DNA of 42,758 nucleotides from Chloroflexota bacterium (GTDB lineage: Bacteria; Chloroflexota; Limnocylindria; Limnocylindrales; CSP1-4): contig PNAP01000071.1 of the NCBI GenBank assembly GCA_003169735.1, positions 5,299 through 48,056 of the forward strand. Reading direction: 5' to 3'. The position numbers and the translations under genes are program-made. A model generated the notes under the pieces. That model saw only the letters and a program-made list of their open reading frames with translations, searched no databases and was not told the origin of the DNA. This document shows positions 1 to 8,007 of the stretch, in pieces; position 1 is the stretch's first letter; every line of letters starts with the position of its first letter.

Positions 1-1
1 C

Positions 2-208
2 CTCCTGATCGCGCCGCGTTCCCTGCCGGCGCCCGGCTATCGCCGGCCCATCGCTCCCGGGCCGATGACAGGGGTCGTCCTGCCGGCCCAGGCGCCTCGG
101 GCCCCCACCGCCCTGGCCGGCGGTTCCGCGGCGCTCCTCCAGTTGGCCGGCGTACTCGCCCTGGTCGGGGTCATCGCGATCTTCGTGGGGTTGGGTCCGG
201 CGCACTGA
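2..208 (+). CDS. C-terminal end of a membrane protein (partial)
   Basis: The frame is open from the window edge to a TGA at 206-208. The visible 68 residues are a Pro/Ala-rich linker followed by one hydrophobic segment (LLQLAGVLALVGVIAIFVGL) and a five-residue tail, so the protein ends in a C-terminal membrane helix. The upstream part is outside the window, so no family can be named. Its last 38 bases overlap the 3' end of the convergent glycosyltransferase gene. The hydrophobic end makes it a believable gene rather than a chance frame. Confidence 0.55.
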   Translation, partial: LLIAPRSLPAPGYRRPIAPGPMTGVVLPAQAPRAPTALAGGSAALLQLAGVLALVGVIAIFVGLGPAH

Positions 209-1151
209 GCAGGTCGCGGCGATGCCCGAAGCGGTCGATGATCCGGTAGAAGTTGCGCTTGGACAGGCGGGCGCGTTCCGCTTCCGAGAGCGCGTTCCAT
301 TCACGATGCTCATGCCGCGCGACCGGCAGGTCGAGCGCAACCGCCCGCCGCGGCGCCGCGCCTTCGCCCTCATCGCGCAGGACGAGGCTCCACCACAGGT
401 CCAGGTTGCGATAGAAGCGGAACCGCTCGTCGAGCGGACCGCGGGCGGCGAAGTCAGCGCGGCGAAACGCCAGGCAGTAGCCCTCGATGGCGTCGACGTC
501 GCCGGCTGGCGCGCTCTCGAAGTGGCGCAGGTCGCCCGATCGGACGCCGAAGGCGCCGACGACCGCGACCGACGGGTCGGCGAGAGCCGCCGCGAGCGGC
601 GTGACGACATCCGACGTGGGCTCCGCGCTGGAGTCAAGGACGATGACCACGGGCCCGCTGGCGCGGCGGATCCCGATGTCGAGTGCCGCAGCGGATCCGA
701 GCCGCGCACTCGTCCACACCACCTCCGGCGGGTTGCCGGCGACCTTCGCAAGCTCGCCTTCGAGGGCGGTCGCCTGCTCCTCTGAGGGCGCATCGGCCAC
801 GATGACCACCGATGTCCCGTCGGGGGCCGTCGCGCTGAGCGCATCGAGCGCTCGCGCCAGATCGGTCGGCCAGTCGGTCGCCACCAGCACCACCGTGGCC
901 AGGCCGGTCGGTGGGTCGGCCAGGCGCGAGGGCACCGAGGCGCTCGAGCCGTGGCGGATCCGGGCATCGTCCACCAGGTCGGGCGGGTGGGCCGGCTCGA
1001 GGTTGAAGTCGACCCCGTGGTCGATGACCTTCCAACCCGCCTCCTCGATCTGAGCCCTGAGCGTGTCGGCCGTCGCCCAGTCGCGTCGGGCCCGCGCGTC
1101 CGAACGGTCGCGGGCCAGCGCTTCGATGGCAGCCGGTGCGATAAGGCTCAC
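171..1151 (-). CDS. Family 2 glycosyltransferase with a CysRS-like N-terminal tail
   Basis: 326 aa from a GTG start. Residues about 7-50 (IEALARDRSDAR, RDWATADTLRAQI, GWKVIDHGVDFNLEP) closely resemble the C-terminal tRNA-binding tail of cysteinyl-tRNA synthetase. After a linker, residues about 85-300 look like a GT-A glycosyltransferase of family 2: strands TVVLVATDWP and PVVIVLDSSAEPTSD (the DxD region), then an acceptor-site region around EGYCLAFRRADF and FRFYRNLDLWWSL. It has no membrane segment, so it is probably cytoplasmic and transfers a sugar to an unknown acceptor. A TATCCT hexamer ends 6 nt before the GTG, suggesting a leaderless mRNA. The synthetase-like tail without a synthetase core is odd. 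The glycosyltransferase call is fairly secure; its substrate is unknown. Confidence 0.75.
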   Translation of the reverse strand: MSLIAPAAIEALARDRSDARARRDWATADTLRAQIEEAGWKVIDHGVDFNLEPAHPPDLVDDARIRHGSSASVPSRLADPPTGLATVVLVATDWPTDLARALDALSATAPDGTSVVIVADAPSEEQATALEGELAKVAGNPPEVVWTSARLGSAAALDIGIRRASGPVVIVLDSSAEPTSDVVTPLAAALADPSVAVVGAFGVRSGDLRHFESAPAGDVDAIEGYCLAFRRADFAARGPLDERFRFYRNLDLWWSLVLRDEGEGAAPRRAVALDLPVARHEHREWNALSEAERARLSKRNFYRIIDRFGHRRDLLSAPDPTPRRSR

Positions 1152-1157
1152 CGAACG

Positions 1158-1163
1158 AGGATA
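1158..1163 (-). promoter_or_regulatory. Candidate -10 box for the CysRS-tail glycosyltransferase
   Basis: TATCCT on the minus strand, followed by 6 nt and then the GTG start at 1151. No Shine-Dalgarno fits in that space, so transcription probably starts at or next to the start codon. Confidence 0.5.
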
Positions 1164-1170
1164 GTCGCCC

Positions 1171-1176
1171 TACTCT
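1171..1176 (+). promoter_or_regulatory. Candidate -10 box for the MFS transporter
   Basis: TACTCT lies 9 nt before the GTG at 1186, in the 34-bp divergent gap. No purine-rich ribosome binding site is present. Same arrangement as other promoters in this window. Confidence 0.45.
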
Positions 1177-1185
1177 GTATGGCCT

Positions 1186-2472
1186 GTGAGCCGATCATTG
1201 CGCGCCGTCCTTGCCGGCACCTTCCTGCTGCGATTCGCCAGCGGCATCACGGGCGGGCTCCTCGTCTTCTATCTCAAGGGCCTGGGGGCTTTCGGCGGCG
1301 AGACGATCACGCCGTTCACCTTCGGGCTCGTCCTATCGACGTTCTACGTGACGGAGCTGACGCTCTCGCCCATCTTCGGCGTGCTCTCGGACCGCATCGG
1401 CCACCACCGCATCATGGAGATCGGCCCGATGTTCGGCATCCTCGCGGCGATCATCACCGGGCTCACGGTCAACCTGTGGATCCTCGGCGGGACGCGACTC
1501 CTCGAGGGCGCGTCGACGGCAGCGAGCGTGCCTTCTGTGCTCGGTTTCGTGGCCGTCGCGACTCAGGGCGACGAGTTGTTGCGCGGCCGGATCTCGGCGC
1601 GCTTCGAAGCCGCCACCGTAGCGGGAGCCGGCGGCGGGGTCGCCGCGGCCGGGGTGCTCTGGAACTTCCTCGGGCGCGACGCCTTCTTCGTGAACGCCGG
1701 GTTCTACGTCATCGCGCTGCTCGTCTATCGGTACGGCGTGTCGGCCGCGGATGCCGGACGCGACGCGGCGATGGTCAAGACGCGGCCGGCGGGACCCTCG
1801 CCGATCGCCCGCTACGCGAAACTGCTGCGCAGCTCCCATGTCTGGCTGCTGGCGCCCACCTGGATCGCCCTGAACGCGGCGCTCGGTCTGTACACGTCGC
1901 AGACGCTCTTCCAGCTCATCGGTGGCCCCGATCCGCGCTTCCCCGATCAATTCCTGGTGGGCGGCTTCGCGCCGCTCGAGATCAGCGGCGGCTTCGTCGT
2001 CGCGGGGGTGGTGTTCTTCGGTGGGATGGCCTTCTGGGGCGACCGATTCAAGCGCTTCCAGCGCACGACGATCATCACCTACGGCCTCGGCGGCGGCGCG
2101 GTCCTGGCGGCGACGGGCCTGGTCATCAATCACAGCGGCGGCGTCGATGCGCTGTTCCGTCTGCCGGTACTGCTGGTCGCCGGAGGCGGGCTCTTCGTCC
2201 TGGCCGGTGCGACGCCGGCGGCCATCGGGCTCCTGGCCGACATGTCCGAGCACTTCCCCGACGACCGCGGCGCGCTGATGGGCCTGTACAGCGTCTTCTT
2301 CAGCTTCGGCGCCATCATCGGCCTCCTGCTCGGCGGAGCCGTGGCCGACTGGGGAGCGCTCGACGGCATCTTCCTGGCCACGCTCGCGCTGCTCGTGATC
2401 GCCCTGATACCGCTCTCGCTGCTGCGGCGATTCGAGTCGTCGTTCGCGGCGCCCGTCGAGGAATCGGCATAG
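1186..2472 (+). CDS. MFS transporter
   Basis: 428 aa, the usual length for a 12-helix major facilitator. It is hydrophobic throughout, with the MFS motif A signature between helices 2 and 3 (GVLSDRIGHHRIM) and a basic central cytoplasmic loop near residues 190-210. Helix 1 starts almost at the N-terminus (AVLAGTFLLRF), supporting the GTG at 1186. It probably exchanges a small molecule across the inner membrane by ion coupling; the sequence does not show the substrate. It stands between a divergent glycosyltransferase and the cyclase operon, whose start is 23 bp downstream with its own -10 box. Confidence 0.85.
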   Translation: MSRSLRAVLAGTFLLRFASGITGGLLVFYLKGLGAFGGETITPFTFGLVLSTFYVTELTLSPIFGVLSDRIGHHRIMEIGPMFGILAAIITGLTVNLWILGGTRLLEGASTAASVPSVLGFVAVATQGDELLRGRISARFEAATVAGAGGGVAAAGVLWNFLGRDAFFVNAGFYVIALLVYRYGVSAADAGRDAAMVKTRPAGPSPIARYAKLLRSSHVWLLAPTWIALNAALGLYTSQTLFQLIGGPDPRFPDQFLVGGFAPLEISGGFVVAGVVFFGGMAFWGDRFKRFQRTTIITYGLGGGAVLAATGLVINHSGGVDALFRLPVLLVAGGGLFVLAGATPAAIGLLADMSEHFPDDRGALMGLYSVFFSFGAIIGLLLGGAVADWGALDGIFLATLALLVIALIPLSLLRRFESSFAAPVEESA

Positions 2473-2480
2473 GGCCCGTC

Positions 2481-2486
2481 TATCAT
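2481..2486 (+). promoter_or_regulatory. Candidate -10 box for the cyclase operon
   Basis: TATCAT with 9 nt to the ATG at 2496, directly after the MFS stop codon. No Shine-Dalgarno in the gap, so a leaderless or nearly leaderless transcript is likely. Confidence 0.5.
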
Positions 2487-2495
2487 CGGGCCGGC

Positions 2496-5162
2496 ATGGA
2501 TCTCCCGACCGGCACCGTGACCTTCCTATTCACCGACATCGAGGGTTCGACGCGCCTGCTCCAGCAACTCGGCGACGGGTATCGCGATGTCCTGGAGGCG
2601 CACGCAGCGATCATCCGGGATCGGGTCGCGGCGCACCAAGGCATGGTGGTCTCGACCGAAGGCGATGCCTTCTTCTGCGTCTTCGCGAGTGCCACGGCAG
2701 CGGTGGCGGCGGCCGCCGACATCCTGCGAGGTCTGTCCGCTCATGCGTGGCCGCCCGGGGTCGCGCTCAAGGTGCGTGCCGGACTCCATACCGGCGAGGG
2801 GCAACGCGGCGGCGATGACTACGTGGGCATCGACGTCCATCGCGCGGCTCGCGTGGCGGGCGCCGGCCATGGTGGTCAGATCGTGCTGACCAGCACGACC
2901 CGTGAACTCGCCGCGCCGACGCTTCCCGACGGCCTCACGCTGCGCGATCTCGGACGGCACCGGCTCAAGGATCTGATCGAGCCGGAGCACCTCTTCCAGC
3001 TCATCGTGGCCGGACTGCCCGCCGCGTTCCCCCCGCTCCGCTCCATCGATGCCCGGCCGAACAACCTGCCGGCGGACATCACCAGTTTCGTTGGCCGGCA
3101 AGCCGAGGTGGCGGCCGTCCTGGAGCTCCTTGCCCGGAACCGCGTCGTCACGCTGACCGGGCCAGGTGGCACCGGCAAGACGCGGCTGAGCCGCCGCGTG
3201 GCCTGGGAGGCGCTTGCCTCGTTCGAGGACGGTGCCTGGTTCGTGGATCTCTCGGCGATCACCGATGCGTCGCTCGTGGCGTCCGCCATCGGCAGCGTGC
3301 TGAACGTGCTGGAGCAGCCCGACATCCCCATCGGCGACGCCCTCAAGTCCTTCCTCGCCCCTCGGCATGTGCTGCTCGTGCTGGACAACTTCGAGCAGGT
3401 CACGGACGCGGCCTCGGTCGTCGCCGAGCTCATCGCCGCCGCCCCGCGCCTGGTCGTCCTCGCCACGAGCCGGATCCCGCTCCATATCTACGGAGAGCAG
3501 GAGTACCCCGTGCCGCCCCTCGGCCTGCCCGCCGGCGGAGAGGGCGCTGATGGTGCCGCGGATCTCGATGCCGTCACGAACAGCGAATCGGTCCGGCTGT
3601 TCGTGGAGCGTGCCCGCGCCGCCCGTCCCGATTTCCGCCTCGGCCCCGATGACGCGGCGTGCATCGCCGCGATCGTGGCACGCCTCGATGGCTTGCCGCT
3701 GGCCATCGAGCTTGCCGCGGCACGCGTCAAGTTGCTGCCGCCACGGGCGCTATCGGAGCGCCTCGACCGCTCGCTGACGCTGCTCGCCTCGACCTCGTCC
3801 GACCTGCCGCCGCGGCAGCGCACCCTGCGCGGCGCGATCGACTGGAGCTACGACCTGCTCGACGAGCCCGATCGCGACCTGTTCGGCCGACTGGCCGTCT
3901 TCATGGGCGGCTTCACCCTGCCCATCGCCGAGCAGGTGACCGGCGCGGCGCTCGACGGTCGGCCGGAGCTGGACGTGATGACCGGCGTCGAGTCGCTGCT
4001 CGACAAGAGCCTGCTGCGGGCGTCGCAGGCGGATCATGCCAGCGAGGTGCGACTGCTGATGCTCGAGACGATCCGCGAATACGCCACCGAACGCCTGACC
4101 GCATCCGGCATGACCCATCTGCTGCGCCGGCGTCACGCGGAGTCCTACATCGCCCTGGCCGAGGCGGCCGAACCGCATCTCCTCGACAAGGAGCAGCGTG
4201 CCTGGCTGGAGCGGCTGACGAGCGAGCACGACAACATCCGCGCGGCCTTGGCATGGGCGATCGAGGCCGAGGAGCCCGTCTGCGGGCTGCGCATCGGCGG
4301 TGCCGTGTGGCGCTTCTGGCACCAGCGGGGCCACCTGCGCGAAGGGCACGAGTGGCTCAAGCGGCTGATGGCGATGCCAGGCGCGGACGCCGATGCGCGG
4401 GTGCGCGTGCGGGCGCTCATCGCCGACGGCGGGCTCGTCTACTGGCTGCGGGACTACGATGGCGCCTTCGACCGCTACAACGAGGCGCTCCGGCTCGCCA
4501 CGGCGAACGGCGATGACCAGGGTGCGGCCGATGCCACCTACAACCTCATCTGGATCTACGGTATCCGGGGCGACACGGAGACCGGGCTGGCCATGTTCGA
4601 TGACGCCGAGCGGCGGTACCGGGCGCTCGGCGACGAACTCGGATCGACGCGCATGCGCCTGATGGCGGGCATCCAGACCTACCTGGCAGGTGACTGGATC
4701 CGTGCCCGCCAGGACTTCGAGCAGGCGCGCGACCGCTTCGAAGCGCTCGGCCAGCGGTACGAATTGGGCGACATCGAGGTCGGCATCGGGGAGACGTACC
4801 TCAACACGGGCGAGCCCAGACGGGCGTTGGCGGAGTACGAGGCGGGGCTGCAGGTCTTCGCCGAAGCCGGCAACCTGTCGGGCATCGCGATGGCGCTCCA
4901 ATCGGTGTCGGTCGCGACGCTCGAGATGGGCGAACCCGGGACCGCCGTCCGGTTTGCCGGCGCCGCCCATCGCATCGAGGAGCGACTCGGCGGATCGGCG
5001 CCGCGCGAACTGGCGCGGGTCTTCTTCGGCCCGGAGCAACGCGCCCGCGCCATCGCGGCGATCGGCGACGACGCGTTCGAGCGATCATGGGAGGAGGGGC
5101 GTTCGATGGATGTCGTCGATGCGCAGGCACTCCTGCGTGACCTTGCGATGACGAGCGACTGA
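2496..5162 (+). CDS. Class III nucleotidyl cyclase fused to STAND-type ATPase and TPR domain
   Basis: 888 aa. Residues 1-170 form a class III adenylate/guanylate cyclase domain: metal-binding D14 in FTDIEGSTR, second aspartate D57 in STEGDAFF, and the GDDYVGIDVHRAARV segment. The usual Asn of the VNxAAR motif is His (H115), while R119 is kept. From about residue 195 comes an NB-ARC/AAA-like ATPase: SFVGRQAEV, P-loop GPGGTGKT with K228, Walker B-like VLLVLDNFEQV near 290, and the GLPLAIELAAARVKLL region. A winged-helix stretch and helical TPR-like repeats fill residues 500-888. Such proteins are taken to be cytoplasmic signal sensors that couple ligand binding to cyclic nucleotide production. 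The ATG at 2496 gives the classic start of this family (MDLPTGTVTFLFTDIEGST). It is followed after 1 nt by the aldehyde dehydrogenase. Confidence 0.9.
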   Translation: MDLPTGTVTFLFTDIEGSTRLLQQLGDGYRDVLEAHAAIIRDRVAAHQGMVVSTEGDAFFCVFASATAAVAAAADILRGLSAHAWPPGVALKVRAGLHTGEGQRGGDDYVGIDVHRAARVAGAGHGGQIVLTSTTRELAAPTLPDGLTLRDLGRHRLKDLIEPEHLFQLIVAGLPAAFPPLRSIDARPNNLPADITSFVGRQAEVAAVLELLARNRVVTLTGPGGTGKTRLSRRVAWEALASFEDGAWFVDLSAITDASLVASAIGSVLNVLEQPDIPIGDALKSFLAPRHVLLVLDNFEQVTDAASVVAELIAAAPRLVVLATSRIPLHIYGEQEYPVPPLGLPAGGEGADGAADLDAVTNSESVRLFVERARAARPDFRLGPDDAACIAAIVARLDGLPLAIELAAARVKLLPPRALSERLDRSLTLLASTSSDLPPRQRTLRGAIDWSYDLLDEPDRDLFGRLAVFMGGFTLPIAEQVTGAALDGRPELDVMTGVESLLDKSLLRASQADHASEVRLLMLETIREYATERLTASGMTHLLRRRHAESYIALAEAAEPHLLDKEQRAWLERLTSEHDNIRAALAWAIEAEEPVCGLRIGGAVWRFWHQRGHLREGHEWLKRLMAMPGADADARVRVRALIADGGLVYWLRDYDGAFDRYNEALRLATANGDDQGAADATYNLIWIYGIRGDTETGLAMFDDAERRYRALGDELGSTRMRLMAGIQTYLAGDWIRARQDFEQARDRFEALGQRYELGDIEVGIGETYLNTGEPRRALAEYEAGLQVFAEAGNLSGIAMALQSVSVATLEMGEPGTAVRFAGAAHRIEERLGGSAPRELARVFFGPEQRARAIAAIGDDAFERSWEEGRSMDVVDAQALLRDLAMTSD

Positions 5163-5163
5163 C

Positions 5164-6651
5164 GTGGAGCACGGCAACTTCATCGCCGGTGAGTGGTGCG
5201 CCAGTGGCACCGGCGAGACGTTCGAATCGGTCAATCCGGCTGACACGCGCGACGTCATCGGGCGATTCCAGGCCTCCGGCCCGGCTGACGTGGCCGAGGC
5301 GATCCGTGCCGCCGACTCGGCGCTGCCGGCGTGGCGCGCGACGCCGGCGCCGAAGCGCGGCGAGATCCTCTACCGCTTCGGCGCGCTCATGGCGGAGCAC
5401 AAGGAACGGCTCGCGGGGGCCATGACGCGCGAGATGGGCAAGGTTGTCGCCGAGGCACGCGGCGACGTCCAGGAGGGCATCGACATCGCGTTCCTGATGG
5501 CCGGGGAGGGCCGGCGGATGTTCGGCGACACCGTCCCCTCCGAGTTGCCCGACAAATGGGCGATGTCCATCCGCCAGCCCATCGGTGTCGCGGGCATCAT
5601 CACGCCCTGGAACTTCCCGATGGCCATCCCGTGCTGGAAGATGATGCCGGCGCTGGTCTCGGGGAATGCCGTCGTCTTCAAGCCCGCGACCGACACGCCC
5701 CACTGCGCCGTCCTCCTGGTCGAACTGATGGCAGAGGCCGGCTTCCCGGCGGGCACGGTCAACCTCGTGACCGGGTCGGGCGAGGCTGTGGGCATGCCCA
5801 TCGTCGAGAGCCCGGATGTGCCGGTCATCAGCTTCACCGGCTCGACCGACACCGGCCGGCGGATCGCGGCCGTCGCCGCGCGGCGGCTGAAGCGCCTCTC
5901 CCTGGAGCTCGTTGTCAAGAACGGCATCGTGGTCATGGACGACGCCGATCTCGATCTCGCGGTCGATGGCATCGTCTGGTCGGCGTTCGGTACGACCGGC
6001 CAGCGCTGTACGGCGTGTTCGCGGGTCATCGTCGCGGACGCCGTGGCCGACGAGCTGCTCGACCGACTGGTGGCGCGGACGGCGGCGCTGCGGCTCGGCC
6101 CGGGCAACGACCCGGAGACCGACGTAGGGCCGCTCATCAGCCGAGCGGCATCGGAGAAGGTCGCGCGCTACGCGGAGGTCGCCGCGCGCGAGGCCGAGAT
6201 CGTCCAGGGCGGCGCCGTGGCCACCGATCGCGCCGGGCTCGAGCACGGCCACTTCTTCGAGCCGACCATCGTCGACCGTGTCCGGCCGATGGACCGTCTC
6301 GGCCAGGAGGAGATCTTCGGTCCACTGCTGTCGATCATCCGCGTGGCCGACTACGGCGAGGCGGTGCTGGCACTCAACCAGACGCGCTACGGCCTCTCGT
6401 CGAGCATCTACACGGCCGATGTGAACCTCGCCTTCCAGGCGATGCGCGACTTCGAGACGGGCATCGTCTATGTAAACGCGGGCACCATCGGCGCCGAGAC
6501 GCACCTGCCGTTCGGCGGCTGGAAAGGCACCGGCAACGGCCACCGCGAGGCCGGCCACGTCGCGCTCGACACCTTCACCGAATGGAAGTCGATCTACATC
6601 GACTACTCCGGCCACCTCCAGCGCGCCCAGATCGACAACCAGCGCGCATGA
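5164..6651 (+). CDS. NAD(P)-dependent aldehyde dehydrogenase family protein
   Basis: 495 aa, full length. It has the cofactor-binding region IITPWNFPMAIPCWKMMPAL, the FTGSTDTGRRI loop, catalytic nucleophile C282 in TGQRCTACSR, general base E248 exactly 34 residues before it, and the EEIFGPLLSI motif. The C-terminal THLPFGGWKGTGNGHREAG pattern is that of semialdehyde-type dehydrogenases; the substrate is not clear. The normally strict ELGGKN around the catalytic Glu reads ELVVKN (V250, V251), which could alter the active site. The GTG start lies 1 nt after the cyclase stop, and the stop overlaps the next start (ATGA), so the three genes look co-translated. Confidence 0.85.
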   Translation: MEHGNFIAGEWCASGTGETFESVNPADTRDVIGRFQASGPADVAEAIRAADSALPAWRATPAPKRGEILYRFGALMAEHKERLAGAMTREMGKVVAEARGDVQEGIDIAFLMAGEGRRMFGDTVPSELPDKWAMSIRQPIGVAGIITPWNFPMAIPCWKMMPALVSGNAVVFKPATDTPHCAVLLVELMAEAGFPAGTVNLVTGSGEAVGMPIVESPDVPVISFTGSTDTGRRIAAVAARRLKRLSLELVVKNGIVVMDDADLDLAVDGIVWSAFGTTGQRCTACSRVIVADAVADELLDRLVARTAALRLGPGNDPETDVGPLISRAASEKVARYAEVAAREAEIVQGGAVATDRAGLEHGHFFEPTIVDRVRPMDRLGQEEIFGPLLSIIRVADYGEAVLALNQTRYGLSSSIYTADVNLAFQAMRDFETGIVYVNAGTIGAETHLPFGGWKGTGNGHREAGHVALDTFTEWKSIYIDYSGHLQRAQIDNQRA

Positions 6652-7976
6652 AGACCGACGATGCGTCCAGCGAAGCCATCACCAGGGTGATGGAGTCGGC
6701 CATCCGCCTCGGCGTCGAACTTGACGAAGGCGAAGCGGCAGCGTGGGTCGCGGCGATGGAGACCGAAGCGACCGGCGGCGATGTGGTCGTGGATGTCAAT
6801 ACCGGCGTCTACGGACACCGGGTGACGATGCTCGACTTCACGCCGCAGGACCTGGCTCGCTTCCGCGAGATGGCCAAGATCGTCGGTTTCGAGGACCGGC
6901 CGCCGCAGGTCCTGACCGCGCTCTCCATCTCAGGCTCGGCGGCTCAGAGCAAGATCAACGCCTACCCGGCCGACTGCGACTTCTTCGAGCGCGTCCACAT
7001 CACCGCCGACACGCGCGCCGAGGCTTGCGCCATCCTTGCCGACCTGATCCGAGAGAAGGCCATCGACACCGCCAGCGGGCCGAGTCACCGGCTCTGGGAG
7101 GTGAAATTCGGCTCGCACCCGGTCGATGCCACCAAGGCCGCCAAGGCGGTGAGGGCCGGCTCGCCGATGTCCTGGTCGATCGAGGAGATCCGGGCGGGCC
7201 AGATGGCGGTCACCGTCGCCGATGGCTCGACGCGCGTCTACACGTGGCAGGACGCTTCGCGCGATCCGGGCTGGTGCAAGCTCGACTGGGTCATCGCCGA
7301 CAAGGAGCGCGGCCGGTTGGCCAACGCGAGCAACGTCCTCGATCCGACCTGGCAGGCGCCCGACGGCAAGATCGTGCCGCTCGACGGCTTCCTCGATCCG
7401 TACTTCCAGGAGGTCTACCTCGACGCCGAGTCGATCCCGATCTTCTCGCGGCTGGTGAAGGAGCTCTCGGCCGATGCCGTCGACGACTATGTCGAGGCGC
7501 TCGAACACGAGGTCTGGAAGTACGCCATCCAGGAGGAGAACTACGGGAAGGCCGCGCGGCGCATGTACAACGTCTTCCGCATGAACGGCCACTATGCCGA
7601 GGCCGCGTACCTGCGCGAACTCTTCGACGAGCCGGTGACCGCGCTGTACCAGGTCGCGGCGCTCATCCGGACGCTGGAGGACGCATCCGGGTCAGGTGAC
7701 CTCTTCGACACCGAGACGATGGTCGCCCAGGTCGACCGTCTCATCATGTCGGCCATCCAGGCGCTCGATGGGCCGGCCGAGGCCGAGATGGTCGGCCACC
7801 TGCTGCGGTTACGCGATGCCCTGGCTGCGCGCGAGGCACGCTCCGAGGAAGAGACCGATCTCTCGGGAGTCCGCACGGCCGCGATGGATGCCGTGAACGC
7901 CTACTTCAAGCGCATGCTCCGCTCGGTCCCGGAGATCGACGCCTACCTCGTCGAGCTGGAGCGGCGCGCTCCCTGA
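6648..7976 (+). CDS. Unrecognised protein with a nucleotidyltransferase-type motif
   Basis: 442 aa; I do not recognise a named family. Residues 96-112 read G-S, then 11 residues, then D109-C-D111-F. This fits the minimal Pol-beta-type nucleotidyltransferase pattern (GS, 9-13 residues, DhDh) and is followed by FFERVHI. A later WCKLDWVIADKE strand could give a third carboxylate. The C-terminal half (from about 265) is acidic and helical, with KYAIQEENYGKAARRMYNVF and GHYAEAAYLRELFDEP, like the helical domains that follow nucleotidyltransferase cores. No signal peptide or membrane helix, so it is probably cytoplasmic. The ATG overlaps the aldehyde dehydrogenase stop. The motif match is seen; any enzymatic activity is inference. 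Confidence 0.6.
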   Translation: MKTDDASSEAITRVMESAIRLGVELDEGEAAAWVAAMETEATGGDVVVDVNTGVYGHRVTMLDFTPQDLARFREMAKIVGFEDRPPQVLTALSISGSAAQSKINAYPADCDFFERVHITADTRAEACAILADLIREKAIDTASGPSHRLWEVKFGSHPVDATKAAKAVRAGSPMSWSIEEIRAGQMAVTVADGSTRVYTWQDASRDPGWCKLDWVIADKERGRLANASNVLDPTWQAPDGKIVPLDGFLDPYFQEVYLDAESIPIFSRLVKELSADAVDDYVEALEHEVWKYAIQEENYGKAARRMYNVFRMNGHYAEAAYLRELFDEPVTALYQVAALIRTLEDASGSGDLFDTETMVAQVDRLIMSAIQALDGPAEAEMVGHLLRLRDALAAREARSEEETDLSGVRTAAMDAVNAYFKRMLRSVPEIDAYLVELERRAP

Positions 7977-8007
7977 GGGCAGTGGCCGCGCCCGTGCTGA
8001 TCCGGGC

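Noticed and set aside
951-2495. Extension of the cyclase frame upstream across the MFS gene
   Set aside because: The region is Arg-rich and out of frame with the clear MFS protein; the cyclase family starts at the ATG at 2496, which has its own -10 box.
4801-6615. A 604-codon minus-strand open frame across the cyclase and aldehyde dehydrogenase
   Set aside because: Antisense to two well-supported genes, low-complexity composition, no start signal.
7990-8007. GCCCG/CGGGC repeat between convergent genes
   Set aside because: A 5-bp stem with an 8-nt loop is common by chance in such GC-rich DNA.
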